Counted from the first letter of the stretch, positions 1 to 7,493 are shown. The stretch: DNA of 17,393 bases from CAZTHL01 sp964613585 (GCA_964613585.1 CAZTHL010000075.1:1-17393); one strand, 5' to 3'. Notes: generated from the sequence alone by a model not told the origin. Numbers and translations: made by a program.

Positions 1-216
1 CTGCGGGGCCGGCGCGGGCCTCGGCTGCGCCCGGTCGGGCATGGGCGGCACGGGCGCGGGCGCAGCGGCGGGCGGCGGCGCCGGTCGGCGCGGCGGCTCC
101 AGGCGGGTCAGGTCGATCGGCGCGGCGCCCACCGTCTCGTCGACGCCCATGGCCAGCTGCCAGCGCAGGGCCTCCGCCCAGGGCGTCAGCTCGTCCGGTG
201 GCGGGGGCGGTTTCAT
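1..216 (-). CDS. Probable type-4 uracil-DNA glycosylase, N-terminal part only
   Basis: The leftward gene starts at the ATG 216-214 and runs off the window, so only the first 72 codons are visible. The start is preceded by an AGGTG Shine-Dalgarno about 9 nt upstream. The protein begins with a proline-rich stretch, then WAEALRWQLAMGVDETVG, followed by PIDLTRLEPP and an Ala/Pro-rich linker. An N-terminal helix of the type LRWQxxMGxDE before a Pro/Ala linker is typical of alphaproteobacterial family-4 uracil-DNA glycosylases, which remove uracil from DNA with an iron-sulfur-containing catalytic domain. That catalytic domain and its cysteines lie outside the window, so the call rests on the N-terminal pattern and on the gene being divergent from ETF-QO, an arrangement I recall from related genomes. 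A poorly conserved Pro/Ala-rich protein of another kind is possible. Confidence 0.6.
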   Translation of the reverse strand, partial: MKPPPPPDELTPWAEALRWQLAMGVDETVGAAPIDLTRLEPPRRPAPPPAAAPAPVPPMPDRAQPRPAPAPQ

Positions 217-330
217 GCTGCTATGCACCTACATGAGAAAAGGGCCGTGGCAGGGCCGGACCCGGGGCGAGGCGGCGCCGGCCGCGGACGCGCCGGACCA
301 GAGGACGAAGAAAGCAGAAAGGGGCAGGGC
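217..330. promoter_or_regulatory. Divergent intergenic region between the glycosylase-like gene and ETF-QO
   Basis: These 114 bp separate two divergent starts, so they must hold both promoters or their 5' leaders. I see Shine-Dalgarno candidates for both genes (AGGTG for the leftward gene, AAAGGGGC at 318-325 for ETF-QO) but no clear -35/-10 pair. Confidence 0.35.
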
Positions 331-1977
331 ATGGAACGGGAGTCCATGGAGTATGATGTGGTGATCGTCGGCGCCGGCCCGTCGGGCTTGAGCGCGGCGA
401 TCCGGCTGAAGCAGCTGGCGGAGCAGCACGGCCACGAGATCTCGGTGTGCGTGCTCGAGAAAGGCTCGGAGGTCGGCGCCCACATCCTCTCCGGGGCGGT
501 GCTCGAGCCGCGCGCCCTCAACGAGCTGCTGCCGGACTGGCGGGAGCGGGACGCGCCGGTGCGCACCGCCGTCAGCCGCGACGAGTTCCACGTGATGTTC
601 GAGAAGAGCTCCGTGGTGCTGCCCCACTTCCTGCTGCCGCCGCTGCAGCACAACGACGGCAACTACGTGATCAGCCTGGGCAACCTGTGCCGCTGGCTGG
701 CCGAGCAGGCCGAGGCACTGGGCGTCGAGATCTATCCCGGCTTCGCCGCGGCGGAGATCCTCTACGCCGAGGACGGCCGGGTGCGCGGCGTGGCCACCGG
801 CGACATGGGCGTCAGCCGGGAGGGCGAGCGGACCGACCAGTACCAGCCCGGCATGGAGCTGCACGCCAAGTACACCTTCATCGGCGAGGGCGTGCGCGGT
901 TCGCTGGCCAAGCAGCTGTTCGACCGGTTCGACCTGCGCCGCGAGAGCGACCCGCAGACCTACGGCATCGGCCTGAAGGAGCTGTGGGAGGTGGCGCCGG
1001 ACAAGCACCATCCGGGCCTGGTCATGCACGGCGTCGGCTGGCCGCTCGACGGCGAGACCTATGGCGGCTTCTTCATCTACCACCTGGAGGACAACCAGGC
1101 CGCCGTCGGCTACGTGGTGGCGCTGGACTACAGGAACCCGCACCTGTCGCCGTTCGACGAGTTCCAGCGCTTCAAGCTGCACCCGAGGATCCGGCCGATG
1201 CTGGAGGGCGGGCGCCGGGTCTCCTACGGCGCGCGGGCGATCAACGAGGGCGGGCTGCAGTCCCTGCCCAGGCTGACCTTCCCCGGCGGCGGCATCATGG
1301 GCGACAGCGCCGGGTTCTTGAACGTGCCCAAGATCAAGGGCACGCACTGCGCCATGAAGAGCGGCATGCTGCTGGCCGAGGCCGCGTTCGACGCGCTCAA
1401 GGCCGGCGCCGACGGCTCGCAGGAGCTGACGGCGTACCCGGAGGCGTTCCGGCAGAGCTGGCTTCACAAGGAACTGAAGGCGGTGCGCAACGTGCGGCCG
1501 GCGTTCCGCTGGGGCCGCTGGGCCGGCATGGCCTACAGCGGCGTGGAGATGTGGCTGGGCGGCGCGTCGCCCTGGACCTTCCACTACAAGCACGGCGACC
1601 ACGAGACCCTGCGCAAGGCCTCGGAGAGCCCGAGGATCGAGTATCCGAAGCCGGACGGGGTGATCACCTTCGACCGCCTGAGCTCGGTGTTCATCTCGAA
1701 CACGAACCACGCCGAGAACCAGCCGGTGCACCTGCAGCTGAAGAACCCGTCGATCCCGATCGAGCACAATCTGGCGCTCTACGACGAGCCGGCGCAGCGC
1801 TACTGCCCGGCCGCCGTCTACGAGGTGGTGCGCGACGACGACGGCTCGAACCCGCGCTTCGTGATCAACGCGCAGAACTGCGTGCACTGCAAGACCTGCG
1901 ACATCAAGGATCCGCTGCAGAACATCAACTGGGTCCCTCCGGAGGGCGGCGGCGGCCCCAACTACCCGAACATGTGA
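331..1977 (+). CDS. Electron transfer flavoprotein-ubiquinone oxidoreductase (ETF-QO)
   Basis: A 548-residue protein, full length for ETF-QO. The enzyme passes electrons from reduced electron-transfer flavoprotein (fatty-acid, amino-acid and choline catabolism) into the membrane ubiquinone pool. The N-terminus carries the FAD dinucleotide motif GAGPSG (residues 14-19). A second flavin-domain signature, GEGVRGSLAKQL, follows in the middle. The C-terminus has the 4Fe-4S ferredoxin domain with Cys492 and the cluster C517-x2-C520-x2-C523, ending in GGGGPNYPNM as is usual for the family. I chose the ATG at 331 because AAAGGGGC lies just upstream and FAD-binding starts a few residues later; the ATG at 346 is an alternative five codons in. 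The open frame extends further upstream but that part is low complexity. The gene stands alone and is divergent from the glycosylase-like gene; ETF alpha/beta are not in the window. Confidence 0.96.
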   Translation: MERESMEYDVVIVGAGPSGLSAAIRLKQLAEQHGHEISVCVLEKGSEVGAHILSGAVLEPRALNELLPDWRERDAPVRTAVSRDEFHVMFEKSSVVLPHFLLPPLQHNDGNYVISLGNLCRWLAEQAEALGVEIYPGFAAAEILYAEDGRVRGVATGDMGVSREGERTDQYQPGMELHAKYTFIGEGVRGSLAKQLFDRFDLRRESDPQTYGIGLKELWEVAPDKHHPGLVMHGVGWPLDGETYGGFFIYHLEDNQAAVGYVVALDYRNPHLSPFDEFQRFKLHPRIRPMLEGGRRVSYGARAINEGGLQSLPRLTFPGGGIMGDSAGFLNVPKIKGTHCAMKSGMLLAEAAFDALKAGADGSQELTAYPEAFRQSWLHKELKAVRNVRPAFRWGRWAGMAYSGVEMWLGGASPWTFHYKHGDHETLRKASESPRIEYPKPDGVITFDRLSSVFISNTNHAENQPVHLQLKNPSIPIEHNLALYDEPAQRYCPAAVYEVVRDDDGSNPRFVINAQNCVHCKTCDIKDPLQNINWVPPEGGGGPNYPNM

Positions 1978-2609
1978 GGGTGAGGGGCGGCGTCGACCCG
2001 CCCGGCGCGGCGGCGGTGTGAACGGCGGGAAGAAGCGACGCACGGGTGGATCGGTTTAGCCTCGCCCCCGCGAGAGTGATCCGACCGGGCTCGCCTTCCG
2101 GACCCGGACGATCACTCTCTGCGGGCCCAAGCCGCCGGGAGCCGGGCCGGGCCGGCCGCACCGGCGGCGACGCGGGGGCCGCCGTCCGTCGCCGCCCCGA
2201 GGTCGACGATGGAGACACTCGGCCCGTCGGCGCCGGGTGTCGATTGGCCGAGCACCTCGTATGACGCCTCGCGGGGGGGGTAATCCGGACTTGCGCAGCC
2301 GGGGCCCTTTGGCGCCCGCGCGGACACAGACAAGCCTGGCGTGGTCAGCAAGATCGAGCGGACTCGGACATCGCACCATGAGACATTAAATGATGAAATG
2401 CACCAAATGATGGAAGACACTAAAAGATGGAATTCGGCCTGCTTGACCATTGCGAATGATTATTCACAGTTCCTTTCCGAGCCTGGGCATCGGCGCTATC
2501 GCCTTTTTCTCCTATTTCCTGTCGGAGCTTTGGTAAGCACAGTCCGTGTCTTGAGCGAATGCCCATCTCCAGAGGGGTGAGGTATGATCGCCGTGGTCAG
2601 GTCCTTCGT
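1978..2609. other. Gene-poor intergenic stretch with an AT-richer patch
   Basis: No convincing gene is seen in 632 bp. The left part (to about 2340) is as GC-rich as its surroundings and holds two inverted repeats: 2073-2118, listed separately, and GACACTCGG (2214-2222) against CCGGGTGTC (2233-2241). From about 2380 to 2560 the base composition falls abruptly. This patch contains a direct repeat AAATGATG (2388-2395 and 2405-2412, period 17) and a tiny frame at 2456-2536 for a hydrophobic 26-residue peptide without a clear ribosome binding site. The composition change continues into the RES remnant, so the patch and remnant may be one foreign segment (inference). Confidence 0.5.
2073..2118. 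terminator. Long-armed stem-loop downstream of ETF-QO
   Basis: AGAGTGAT (2073-2080) is the exact inverse of ATCACTCT (2111-2118), and inside it CCGGG (2085-2089) can pair with CCCGG (2103-2107). No T-tract follows. It lies about 95 nt past the ETF-QO stop, so a transcription end or a 3' processing structure is plausible, but a dyad-symmetric protein-binding site is also possible. Confidence 0.35.
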
Positions 2610-3026
2610 TTACGCGACGTTGCTGAGCCGGTCGACGGTGTGATCTCCGTGCCGATCCCAGCTATAGACGTAATGATCGCCCTGCAGGACCGGGACAAGC
2701 AGGCGCGGACGGAAGATGACGACGTTCTCGCCGCCGGCCCGCCTAACGCTGTCATACAACAGACCATCGTCACCGCGCCCCCGGATGCCTTCGCCGAAGG
2801 CCTGCGAGTGCGGATAGCGCGCCGGATCGGGTTGGTAGAGGGCCGGATGGCTTTCCTGCTGCCCGCGGATATCGCGCAGTTCCGCCTTGGGTACGGTTAT
2901 GAGCTCGCGCATCCGGATGCAGGCCGGAACCCCGCCTTCCGATGCTCTCAGACGGCGCGTGTGATGAAAAAGTGTTTCCTGAATGGCGGTATCCCGATCG
3001 CAGGCACCGGAATGTTCCGGAAACAC
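2610..3026 (-). pseudogene. Truncated RES-domain protein (RES/Xre toxin family remnant)
   Basis: The frame begins at a GTG at 3026, with an in-frame stop 18 nt upstream, and gives 138 residues. What is visible matches the C-terminal two thirds of a RES domain: DTAIQETLFHH (holding the conserved Glu), RDIRGQ, then PDPARYPHSQAFGEGIR, GLLYDSVRRAGG (holding the conserved Ser) and ENVVIFRPRLL. RES toxins deplete NAD+ and normally need an N-terminal segment with the conserved Arg; here it is absent. So is the Xre/MbcA-type antitoxin gene that should lie upstream (rightward, beyond 3026), where the MBL-fold gene sits instead. Base composition is lower in GC than in the neighbours. I read this as a decayed, horizontally acquired toxin-antitoxin locus; a short functional variant is unlikely but not excluded. 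Confidence 0.7.
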
Positions 3027-3072
3027 GTGGCCTTTCCATCGTCATCAAGGATGGCGCCAAGGTTGTCCTCGG

Positions 3073-4104
3073 TCAGGCCGCAGGCCAGATCGACGAGGAC
3101 ACCGACCAGGCCGGGTGGTCGGCTCGACCGCCGGCGTAGGACGGGTCGGGCAGCACCTGGTCGGCGAAGCCCTGGAGCCGCGCCAGCTGGTAGTGGGTGC
3201 CGCGGATGTTCTCCTCGACCCAGGCGTCGAACTGGGCCAGCTGCCGGAACGCCGGCTCGGCCTCCAGGGCCGCGCGCACCTCGGCGACGACCCGGTCCAT
3301 GGGGGCGCGGGCGGCGATCTGCTCCATGGTGCGGTCGATCAGGGTGGCGACGTAGCGCTCCTGCACCCGCACACCGTCCTTGCCGCCCATGTCGGCATGG
3401 CCGGGAGAGGCGAGCCGCCAATCCATCTCGAGCACCTCGCGGACCGAGCGCAGCATGCCCTCGACGTCGTAGCGGTTGAGCTCGCGGAAGGGCAGACGGT
3501 TGATGATCACCCAGTCAATGACGCTGAGCACCCCCTGATCCGGCACGAGAGCCGAGATCGAGCCGCGACCGTCGTTGGGGCCGTGATAGCGGAAGCGGAT
3601 CTCCCGCCCGCCGAGCCGCACGGCATAGCCGTCGCGGAAGGTCTGGTCGGCCGGCCGCGTGGCCACGCCGGAGCGGACATGGCTCGCCCGCGCCAGCTCG
3701 TGGCTGACATAGCGGGGCTGATGGTGCTGGAACACCTCGCCGCCCGAGGTGTGGTCGGCGTGGTTGTCGCTGTAGACGACGTAGGCGACGGGCTTGCCGA
3801 GCCGCTCGGCGATGCGCGCGTCGAGCCACCCGGCGAAATCGGCGTTGATGGTGTCGAACACCAGCACGCCCGCGTCGGTGTCGACCACAAGGCCGTAATG
3901 CCGGTCGTTGCGCGTGCGGTAGACGCCGTCGGCGATCTCCCGCAGCTCGCGGACCGGTCCCACCTGTGCCGCGGCCACCGAGGGCCAGAGCGGCACCGTT
4001 GCCGCGGCGGCAAGGCCGCCCAAGGTGGCGCGGCGGGTCGTCGGCAGGGCCGTCGGGCCGCGCTTACGGACCGGAGCGACCCGGCCTTGCGGATCGTGCG
4101 CCAT
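3073..4104 (-). CDS. Tat-exported metallo-beta-lactamase-fold protein with altered metal motif
   Basis: A 343-residue protein if translation starts at the ATG 4104-4102. That start gives a good Tat signal: TTRRATLGGLAAAA (twin Arg 24-25), a hydrophobic core and an AAAQ cleavage region near 46. The MBL fold follows: a beta-strand region around GLVVDTDAGVLVFDT, then YSDNHADHTSGG (111-122), where the usual first His of HxHxDH is Asp113 while His115, Asp117 and His118 remain. Next is GPNDGRGS (175-182), where a metal His is normally found near 178. Asp197 (SVIDW) and His236 (SPGHADMGG) are present. The substrate is unknown; relatives are periplasmic hydrolases. The frame is open further upstream to a GTG at 4287, but that part lacks a signal-like start. 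The last 20 or so residues may be foreign, because the RES remnant begins 47 nt after the stop. Confidence 0.82.
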   Translation of the reverse strand: MAHDPQGRVAPVRKRGPTALPTTRRATLGGLAAAATVPLWPSVAAAQVGPVRELREIADGVYRTRNDRHYGLVVDTDAGVLVFDTINADFAGWLDARIAERLGKPVAYVVYSDNHADHTSGGEVFQHHQPRYVSHELARASHVRSGVATRPADQTFRDGYAVRLGGREIRFRYHGPNDGRGSISALVPDQGVLSVIDWVIINRLPFRELNRYDVEGMLRSVREVLEMDWRLASPGHADMGGKDGVRVQERYVATLIDRTMEQIAARAPMDRVVAEVRAALEAEPAFRQLAQFDAWVEENIRGTHYQLARLQGFADQVLPDPSYAGGRADHPAWSVSSSIWPAA

Positions 4105-4425
4105 CACCGGGGTTCCCACGGTCGCGATCGGGCTGGTGCGAGGCGTACCGGAGAACGCGGCCCCCGTCCAGCGCGGGACGGCGTCGCGCGCCGCCGCGGA
4201 CGGCGGCGTTGTCGGGGCGTCGACGGTGCCGCTCGCAGGGAGGCGCGGGAGCGGAGGACGCCCATGGCCCGGTTCGCGACATGCCACCCGCGGGCCGAGA
4301 TCGACTGGCGGCGCGTCGCCGAGGAGATTGACGGCCCGAGGTGCAGCGAGATCGGGCAGCGGTGGAGACCAGCCGGGACGGCGGGCCGGCCGGACCGGGG
4401 CGGCTGAGCCGCCGGTGCAGCAGCA
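4105..4425. other. Intergenic region upstream of the MBL-fold gene
   Basis: These 321 bp must hold the promoter of the leftward MBL-fold gene and the transcript end of the DUF995-like gene. Apart from the hairpin at 4399-4413 I see no gene; the open frames crossing it are low-complexity Arg/Pro/Ala translations. Confidence 0.45.
4399..4413 (-). terminator. Short GC hairpin after the DUF995-like gene
   Basis: GGCGGC-TGA-GCCGCC is a perfect 6-bp stem with a 3-nt loop, 13 nt beyond the stop codon of the leftward gene ending at 4426. It has no T-run, so if it terminates transcription it does so weakly or with help from Rho. Confidence 0.35.
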
Positions 4426-4965
4426 TCATCGATCCTGCGCAAGACCGAACGGGTTGCCCGGCCGCATCTCGAAGCGGAAGCTCTCCTCGTGCGGGCCGCT
4501 GACGTGCCGCCAGAACAGGTCCTCGCCGGCCGGGTAGATGCGGTAGCAGTTCTCGCCCCCCTCGCTCCAGCCGACGCCATGCCAGAGCTGGCACCAGCGG
4601 CCGTCCGCTGTGGCGCGCCAAGTGCCGTGCCCCGCCATGTCGCCGAAGCCCCACCAAGCGCGGCCGACCCTGGTGCCGTCGGCACGGACATGCCCCGCCC
4701 ACTGCCAGCCGACGCCGAAGCGGCGGCCCCGGCGATAGAGGGTGCTGCCGGGGATGTGCCCCGCGAGCTCGGGGCCGGACAGCGCCGGCCCCGTCGCCGG
4801 CCCGGGCCGCCCCTGGCCGCCCGCGGGCCCCGGGCCGCCGGCGGCGAGCAGCGCGAGCAGCAGCAGGCCGGCCGCCCGGCGCAGCACGCGTCTCGCGCCA
4901 GGGCGGTCGCGCGCCCGTCCTGCCGGCTTCTGCCCGGTCGCGAGGCTGTCCGTGGCACGTCTCAT
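4426..4965 (-). CDS. Secreted DUF995-like protein of unknown function
   Basis: 179 residues. A basic N-terminus and the hydrophobic run RRAAGLLLLALLAAGG form a signal peptide (core near residues 31-42). The mature part begins with LSGPELAGHIPGSTLY, then contains DGTRVG, a GHGTWRATADGRWCQLW segment, a second Cys in GGENCYRIYP and a C-terminal beta-rich part. The order 'G-x-eLx-xxxPGsT ... DG ... G.W ... dgr-Cx-W ... CYri' resembles the DUF995 family of small secreted alphaproteobacterial proteins; the match is by eye. The two cysteines could form a disulfide in the periplasm. Its ATG overlaps the stop of the MFS gene (ATGA), so the two are translationally coupled. The role is unknown; coupling to a transporter suggests an envelope function (inference). 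Confidence 0.72.
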   Translation of the reverse strand: MRRATDSLATGQKPAGRARDRPGARRVLRRAAGLLLLALLAAGGPGPAGGQGRPGPATGPALSGPELAGHIPGSTLYRRGRRFGVGWQWAGHVRADGTRVGRAWWGFGDMAGHGTWRATADGRWCQLWHGVGWSEGGENCYRIYPAGEDLFWRHVSGPHEESFRFEMRPGNPFGLAQDR

Positions 4966-6170
4966 GTCGCCGAGCCGATTCCTCCCCTCAAGGATCTGAG
5001 GCGGGTGGCGAAGCCGAGGGCCAGCGCCAGCGGCGGCAGCGCGAGGGTCAGGAAGCCGGCCTCCGGACCGATCGCCACGACCAGCGGTCCGGCCAGCACC
5101 GGGCCGAGCACGCTGCCCGTGGCGGCGGCGACGAGCGCGGCCGTGAAGCCGAGCGAGCCGCGGCCCGGGAACAGGCGCAGGCTCCAGAAGGCGAGCACTG
5201 CGCTGATCGTCATCACCGCGGCGCCGTGCAGGCCGGCCGAGACGACGACGCCCGGCCAGGAGCCGGGCGCGAGCGCCACGAGCGCGAGCGATGCAGCGAA
5301 GGCGGCGAAGATCGCCGAGAGCAGGGCGGCAAGGCCGAGGCGCGCCTCGATCCGGCCGGCCGCCAGCCCCACGAGCCCGCCGCCACCATAGGCGAGGAAG
5401 GTCACCGCCGAGGCGGCCTCATCCGGCAGGCCGGGCAGGCCGCCCGCCGCGACGATGCGATCGGCGGCAAAGGAGAGGTAGATCGCGTTGGTCGCCCCGA
5501 ACAGGAGCGCCGCCCCGTTCAGCGGCACCGCCTCCCGGCGCAGCAGCCGCGGTCCGTCACGGCCGACCTTCATCCTCGCACGGCCGGCCGGCACGCCGAA
5601 AGGGGCGGCAAGCGCCGCGACGAGGCCGGCGAGGGCGAAGACGCCCCAGGCCATGCGCCAGTCCACCGCGCCGGCGGTGACGCCGAGGGCGAGCGCGCCC
5701 GCCGCCGCCACACCCGTGGTGGTGCCCGTCGACACGACGGACAGCGCTCCGGCGCGCGCCTCGGGCGGCACCACCCGCTCGGCGGCGTCATTGAACGGCG
5801 TCCAGCAGAAGCCGGCGCTCGCCCCCGCCAGGGCGACGCCCGCGGCGAGCGCCGCGCTGTCCGGCGCCCACGCCACCACCGTGAAGCCTGCCGCGGCCGA
5901 CAGGGCGCCGGTCACGACGGGGACGCGCTGTCCGATCCGGACGCTGAGCCAGGCCGCGAGCGGCAGCGCGAGGAGGAAGGCGAGAAATCCGCCACTGGCG
6001 ATCAGGCCGGCGAGGGTCGTCGACAGTGCGAACTCCTCGCGGAAGCCGGGCAGGAACAGGCCGAAGCCCATTCGCGCCGGTCCGAAGGCGATCGCCGTGG
6101 CAATGAAGCCGGCCGAGGCCAGCCGCAGGGTTGCCGTCCCCGTCGCGCCGCCGCCATGATCCTCGTGCAA
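4962..6170 (-). CDS. Major facilitator superfamily transporter
   Basis: 402 residues with about twelve hydrophobic helices in two halves, separated by a basic loop (RARMKVGRDGPRLLRREAV), the usual MFS plan. The first helix is ASAGFIATAIAFGPARMGFG. A loop with WLSVRIGQRVPVV corresponds to the MFS loop 2-3 region, and AGFCWTPFNDAAERVVPPEARA lies between helices 4 and 6. It resembles the YbfB/YjiJ-type MFS group, but the substrate cannot be read from the sequence. I chose the TTG at 6170 because GAGGAG lies 6 nt upstream and the first helix begins about 20 residues in; an upstream in-frame GTG at 6287 would add a low-complexity, repeat-encoded leader. The stop overlaps the start of the DUF995-like gene, indicating an operon. 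Confidence 0.88.
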   Translation of the reverse strand: MHEDHGGGATGTATLRLASAGFIATAIAFGPARMGFGLFLPGFREEFALSTTLAGLIASGGFLAFLLALPLAAWLSVRIGQRVPVVTGALSAAAGFTVVAWAPDSAALAAGVALAGASAGFCWTPFNDAAERVVPPEARAGALSVVSTGTTTGVAAAGALALGVTAGAVDWRMAWGVFALAGLVAALAAPFGVPAGRARMKVGRDGPRLLRREAVPLNGAALLFGATNAIYLSFAADRIVAAGGLPGLPDEAASAVTFLAYGGGGLVGLAAGRIEARLGLAALLSAIFAAFAASLALVALAPGSWPGVVVSAGLHGAAVMTISAVLAFWSLRLFPGRGSLGFTAALVAAATGSVLGPVLAGPLVVAIGPEAGFLTLALPPLALALGFATRLRSLRGGIGSAT

Positions 6171-6203
6171 GAGGCTCTCCTCGGGCCGCGCCGGCCCCGT
6201 CGC

Positions 6204-6236
6204 GCCCCCGCCGTGCCCCCGCCGTGCCCCCGCCGT
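6204..6236. repeat. Three tandem copies of an 11-bp unit
   Basis: GCCCCCGCCGT occurs three times in direct tandem, 34-66 bp upstream of the TTG start of the leftward MFS gene, in its 5' leader. Because 11 is not a multiple of 3, copy-number change would shift the frame of any translation starting farther upstream. Confidence 0.85.
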
Positions 6237-6348
6237 GCCGAGGCATGGTTGTAAGGTGCCGGCGCCCTTGGGCAAGCGTGTCCCCACGGCGCCGCGTCAT
6301 CGAAGGCCGGCGCGTCCGCCGTGGCGCCGACCGGTTACCGAGCCCTTG

Positions 6349-6459
6349 TGCCGGCGCGCCAGTGAGGTCGGTCATTGGAGCGCCACGGTGCGTCCGGGCG
6401 GCGCAGGGTCGGCGGGGCCCCAAGCCGAGCCGACGGGTCATCGCGTCGGCCCGGCGGTA
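6349..6459 (+). repeat. Dispersed multi-hairpin repeat, copy C
   Basis: A diverged copy of the repeat seen best at 16071-16185. Shared blocks in the same order are: TGCCGGCG, CCAGTGAGGTCGGTCATTGG, GGCGGCGCAG, GGCGGG, then GCCGAGCCGACGG...CGTCGGCCCGGCGG. Hairpin 1 is kept as CCAGTGA/TCATTGG with a G-T wobble. The terminal hairpin pairs 6424-6435 with 6444-6455 at 11 of 12 positions. The copy lies between the divergent MFS and methyltransferase genes. Confidence 0.75.
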
Positions 6460-6576
6460 GTACGCCAATCCATGGAGCCTGTCAGGCGCGCATTTTCACA
6501 GGCCCCTTGCAATAGCTTCGGCCGCCGTGCGCCCGCTCGCGGAGCACGCCGGGCGTGCGGTGCCTCTCGCTTTCCT

Positions 6577-6594
6577 GATCAGGGTGACCTGATC
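6577..6594. promoter_or_regulatory. Operator-like dyad in the leader upstream of the methyltransferase
   Basis: GATCAGG-GTGA-CCTGATC is a perfect 7-bp inverted repeat with a 4-bp spacer, overlapping a second palindrome CCTGATCAGG and followed by a third TGATCA at 6599-6604. Clusters like this are typical of dimeric regulator sites. It lies about 200 bp upstream of the methyltransferase start. Which protein binds is unknown. Confidence 0.45.
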
Positions 6595-6747
6595 CGGGTG
6601 ATCAGCCACACTGGTGGCGGAACGCCCGGGCGCCGGGGGTGCAAGGCAGGGCGGCACAGCTGTCGTGCAGGCGGCCGTCCCAAAGGCGACCCCGCGCGTA
6701 GGACCGGCTCGCCGGCGGCGCGCGACGGCCGGTCCGCCGGCATCGAG

Positions 6748-6771
6748 CGGCGGGCCCTGGCCGGCCCGCCG
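6748..6771 (+). promoter_or_regulatory. Stable hairpin in the methyltransferase 5' leader
   Basis: CGGCGGGCC (6748-6756) and GGCCCGCCG (6763-6771) form a perfect 9-bp stem with a 6-nt loop, ending 21 nt before the ATG at 6793 and just upstream of its GGGAG ribosome binding site. It could modulate translation or transcript stability, but any GC-rich leader may form such structures. Confidence 0.35.
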
Positions 6772-6792
6772 ACGCGGCTTTCGGGAGCCCCC

Positions 6793-7458
6793 ATGCCATA
6801 CCTGCCTGCGCTGCGCTTCCACGCCCTGTCCTGGGCCTACGACCCGATCGCCATGCGGGTGGTGCGGGCGCGCGAATGGCGGCCGGCCGTCGTCGAGGCG
6901 GTCGATCCGCGGCCCGGCCGGCGCATCCTCGACCTCGGCTGCGGCACCGGTACGCTCTGCCTGATGCTCAAGGCGCGCTGCCCGGAGGCGGAGGTGATCG
7001 GCCTCGACCCCGATCCGGGCGTGCTCGATCGGGCCCGCCGCAAGGCCGCCGCCGCCGGGCTGGCGCCGGTGTTCCGGCAGGGCAGCGCGACCGGGCTGCC
7101 ACGCTCCGCCCCGTTTGATGCGCCGTTCGACGTGGGCGTGGCCAGCCTGATGCTGCACCACCTGGACCGGGCCGGGAAGCGGGCGGCGCTGGCCGAGGCG
7201 GCCGGGCGGCTCGGCCCGGGCGGCCGCATGGTGATCGCCGACTGGGGGCCGACCGAGACCGTGCGGGGCCGGCTCGGCTACGGCCTCACCCAGCTGTTCG
7301 ACGGCTTCACGACCACGGCCGGCCACGCCGATGGCGCCTTCCTCGACCTGCTTCCCGAGGCCGGCCTGGCGCCGCCCGTGGCGCGCGGCCGCTGGCCGAC
7401 CCCGGTCGGCACCTTGTGCCTCTACACGGCGGACCGGGCCCCGCGCCGGTCCGCTTGA
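6793..7458 (+). CDS. Class I SAM-dependent methyltransferase
   Basis: 221 residues. The SAM-binding motif I is ILDLGCGTGTL (45-55), followed by the acidic end of strand 2 in VIGLDPDPG, a DVGVASLMLHHL segment (motif IV region) and LGPGGRMVIADWGP (motif V/VI region). This order is that of the Methyltransf_11/25 type small-molecule methyltransferases with the UbiE-like 'A-x-x-YD' start (WAYDPIAM, 14-21). The substrate is unknown. The ATG at 6793 has GGGAG five bases upstream; the frame is open further upstream but that part is low complexity. The gene is convergent with the ArsR-type regulator, with a hairpin between them. ArsR neighbours are common for methyltransferases that act on metalloids or in ubiquinone-like pathways, but there is no Cys-rich arsenite-binding pattern to call ArsM. 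Confidence 0.9.
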   Translation: MPYLPALRFHALSWAYDPIAMRVVRAREWRPAVVEAVDPRPGRRILDLGCGTGTLCLMLKARCPEAEVIGLDPDPGVLDRARRKAAAAGLAPVFRQGSATGLPRSAPFDAPFDVGVASLMLHHLDRAGKRAALAEAAGRLGPGGRMVIADWGPTETVRGRLGYGLTQLFDGFTTTAGHADGAFLDLLPEAGLAPPVARGRWPTPVGTLCLYTADRAPRRSA

Positions 7459-7493
7459 CGCGGCTTCGCGACGCCGGCCGGGTCGGAAAGCCT

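Noticed and set aside
229..2043. 604-codon open frame on the minus strand
   Set aside because: It lies opposite ETF-QO and is an antisense shadow created by GC3-rich codons; its product is Arg/His/Val-rich with no domain.
2456..2536. 26-residue hydrophobic peptide frame in the AT-richer patch
   Set aside because: It has a plausible membrane segment, but no clear ribosome binding site or family; too short to support as a gene.
4105..4287. N-terminal extension of the MBL-fold protein to a GTG at 4287
   Set aside because: The extension is low complexity and would put the Tat signal 85 residues inside the protein.
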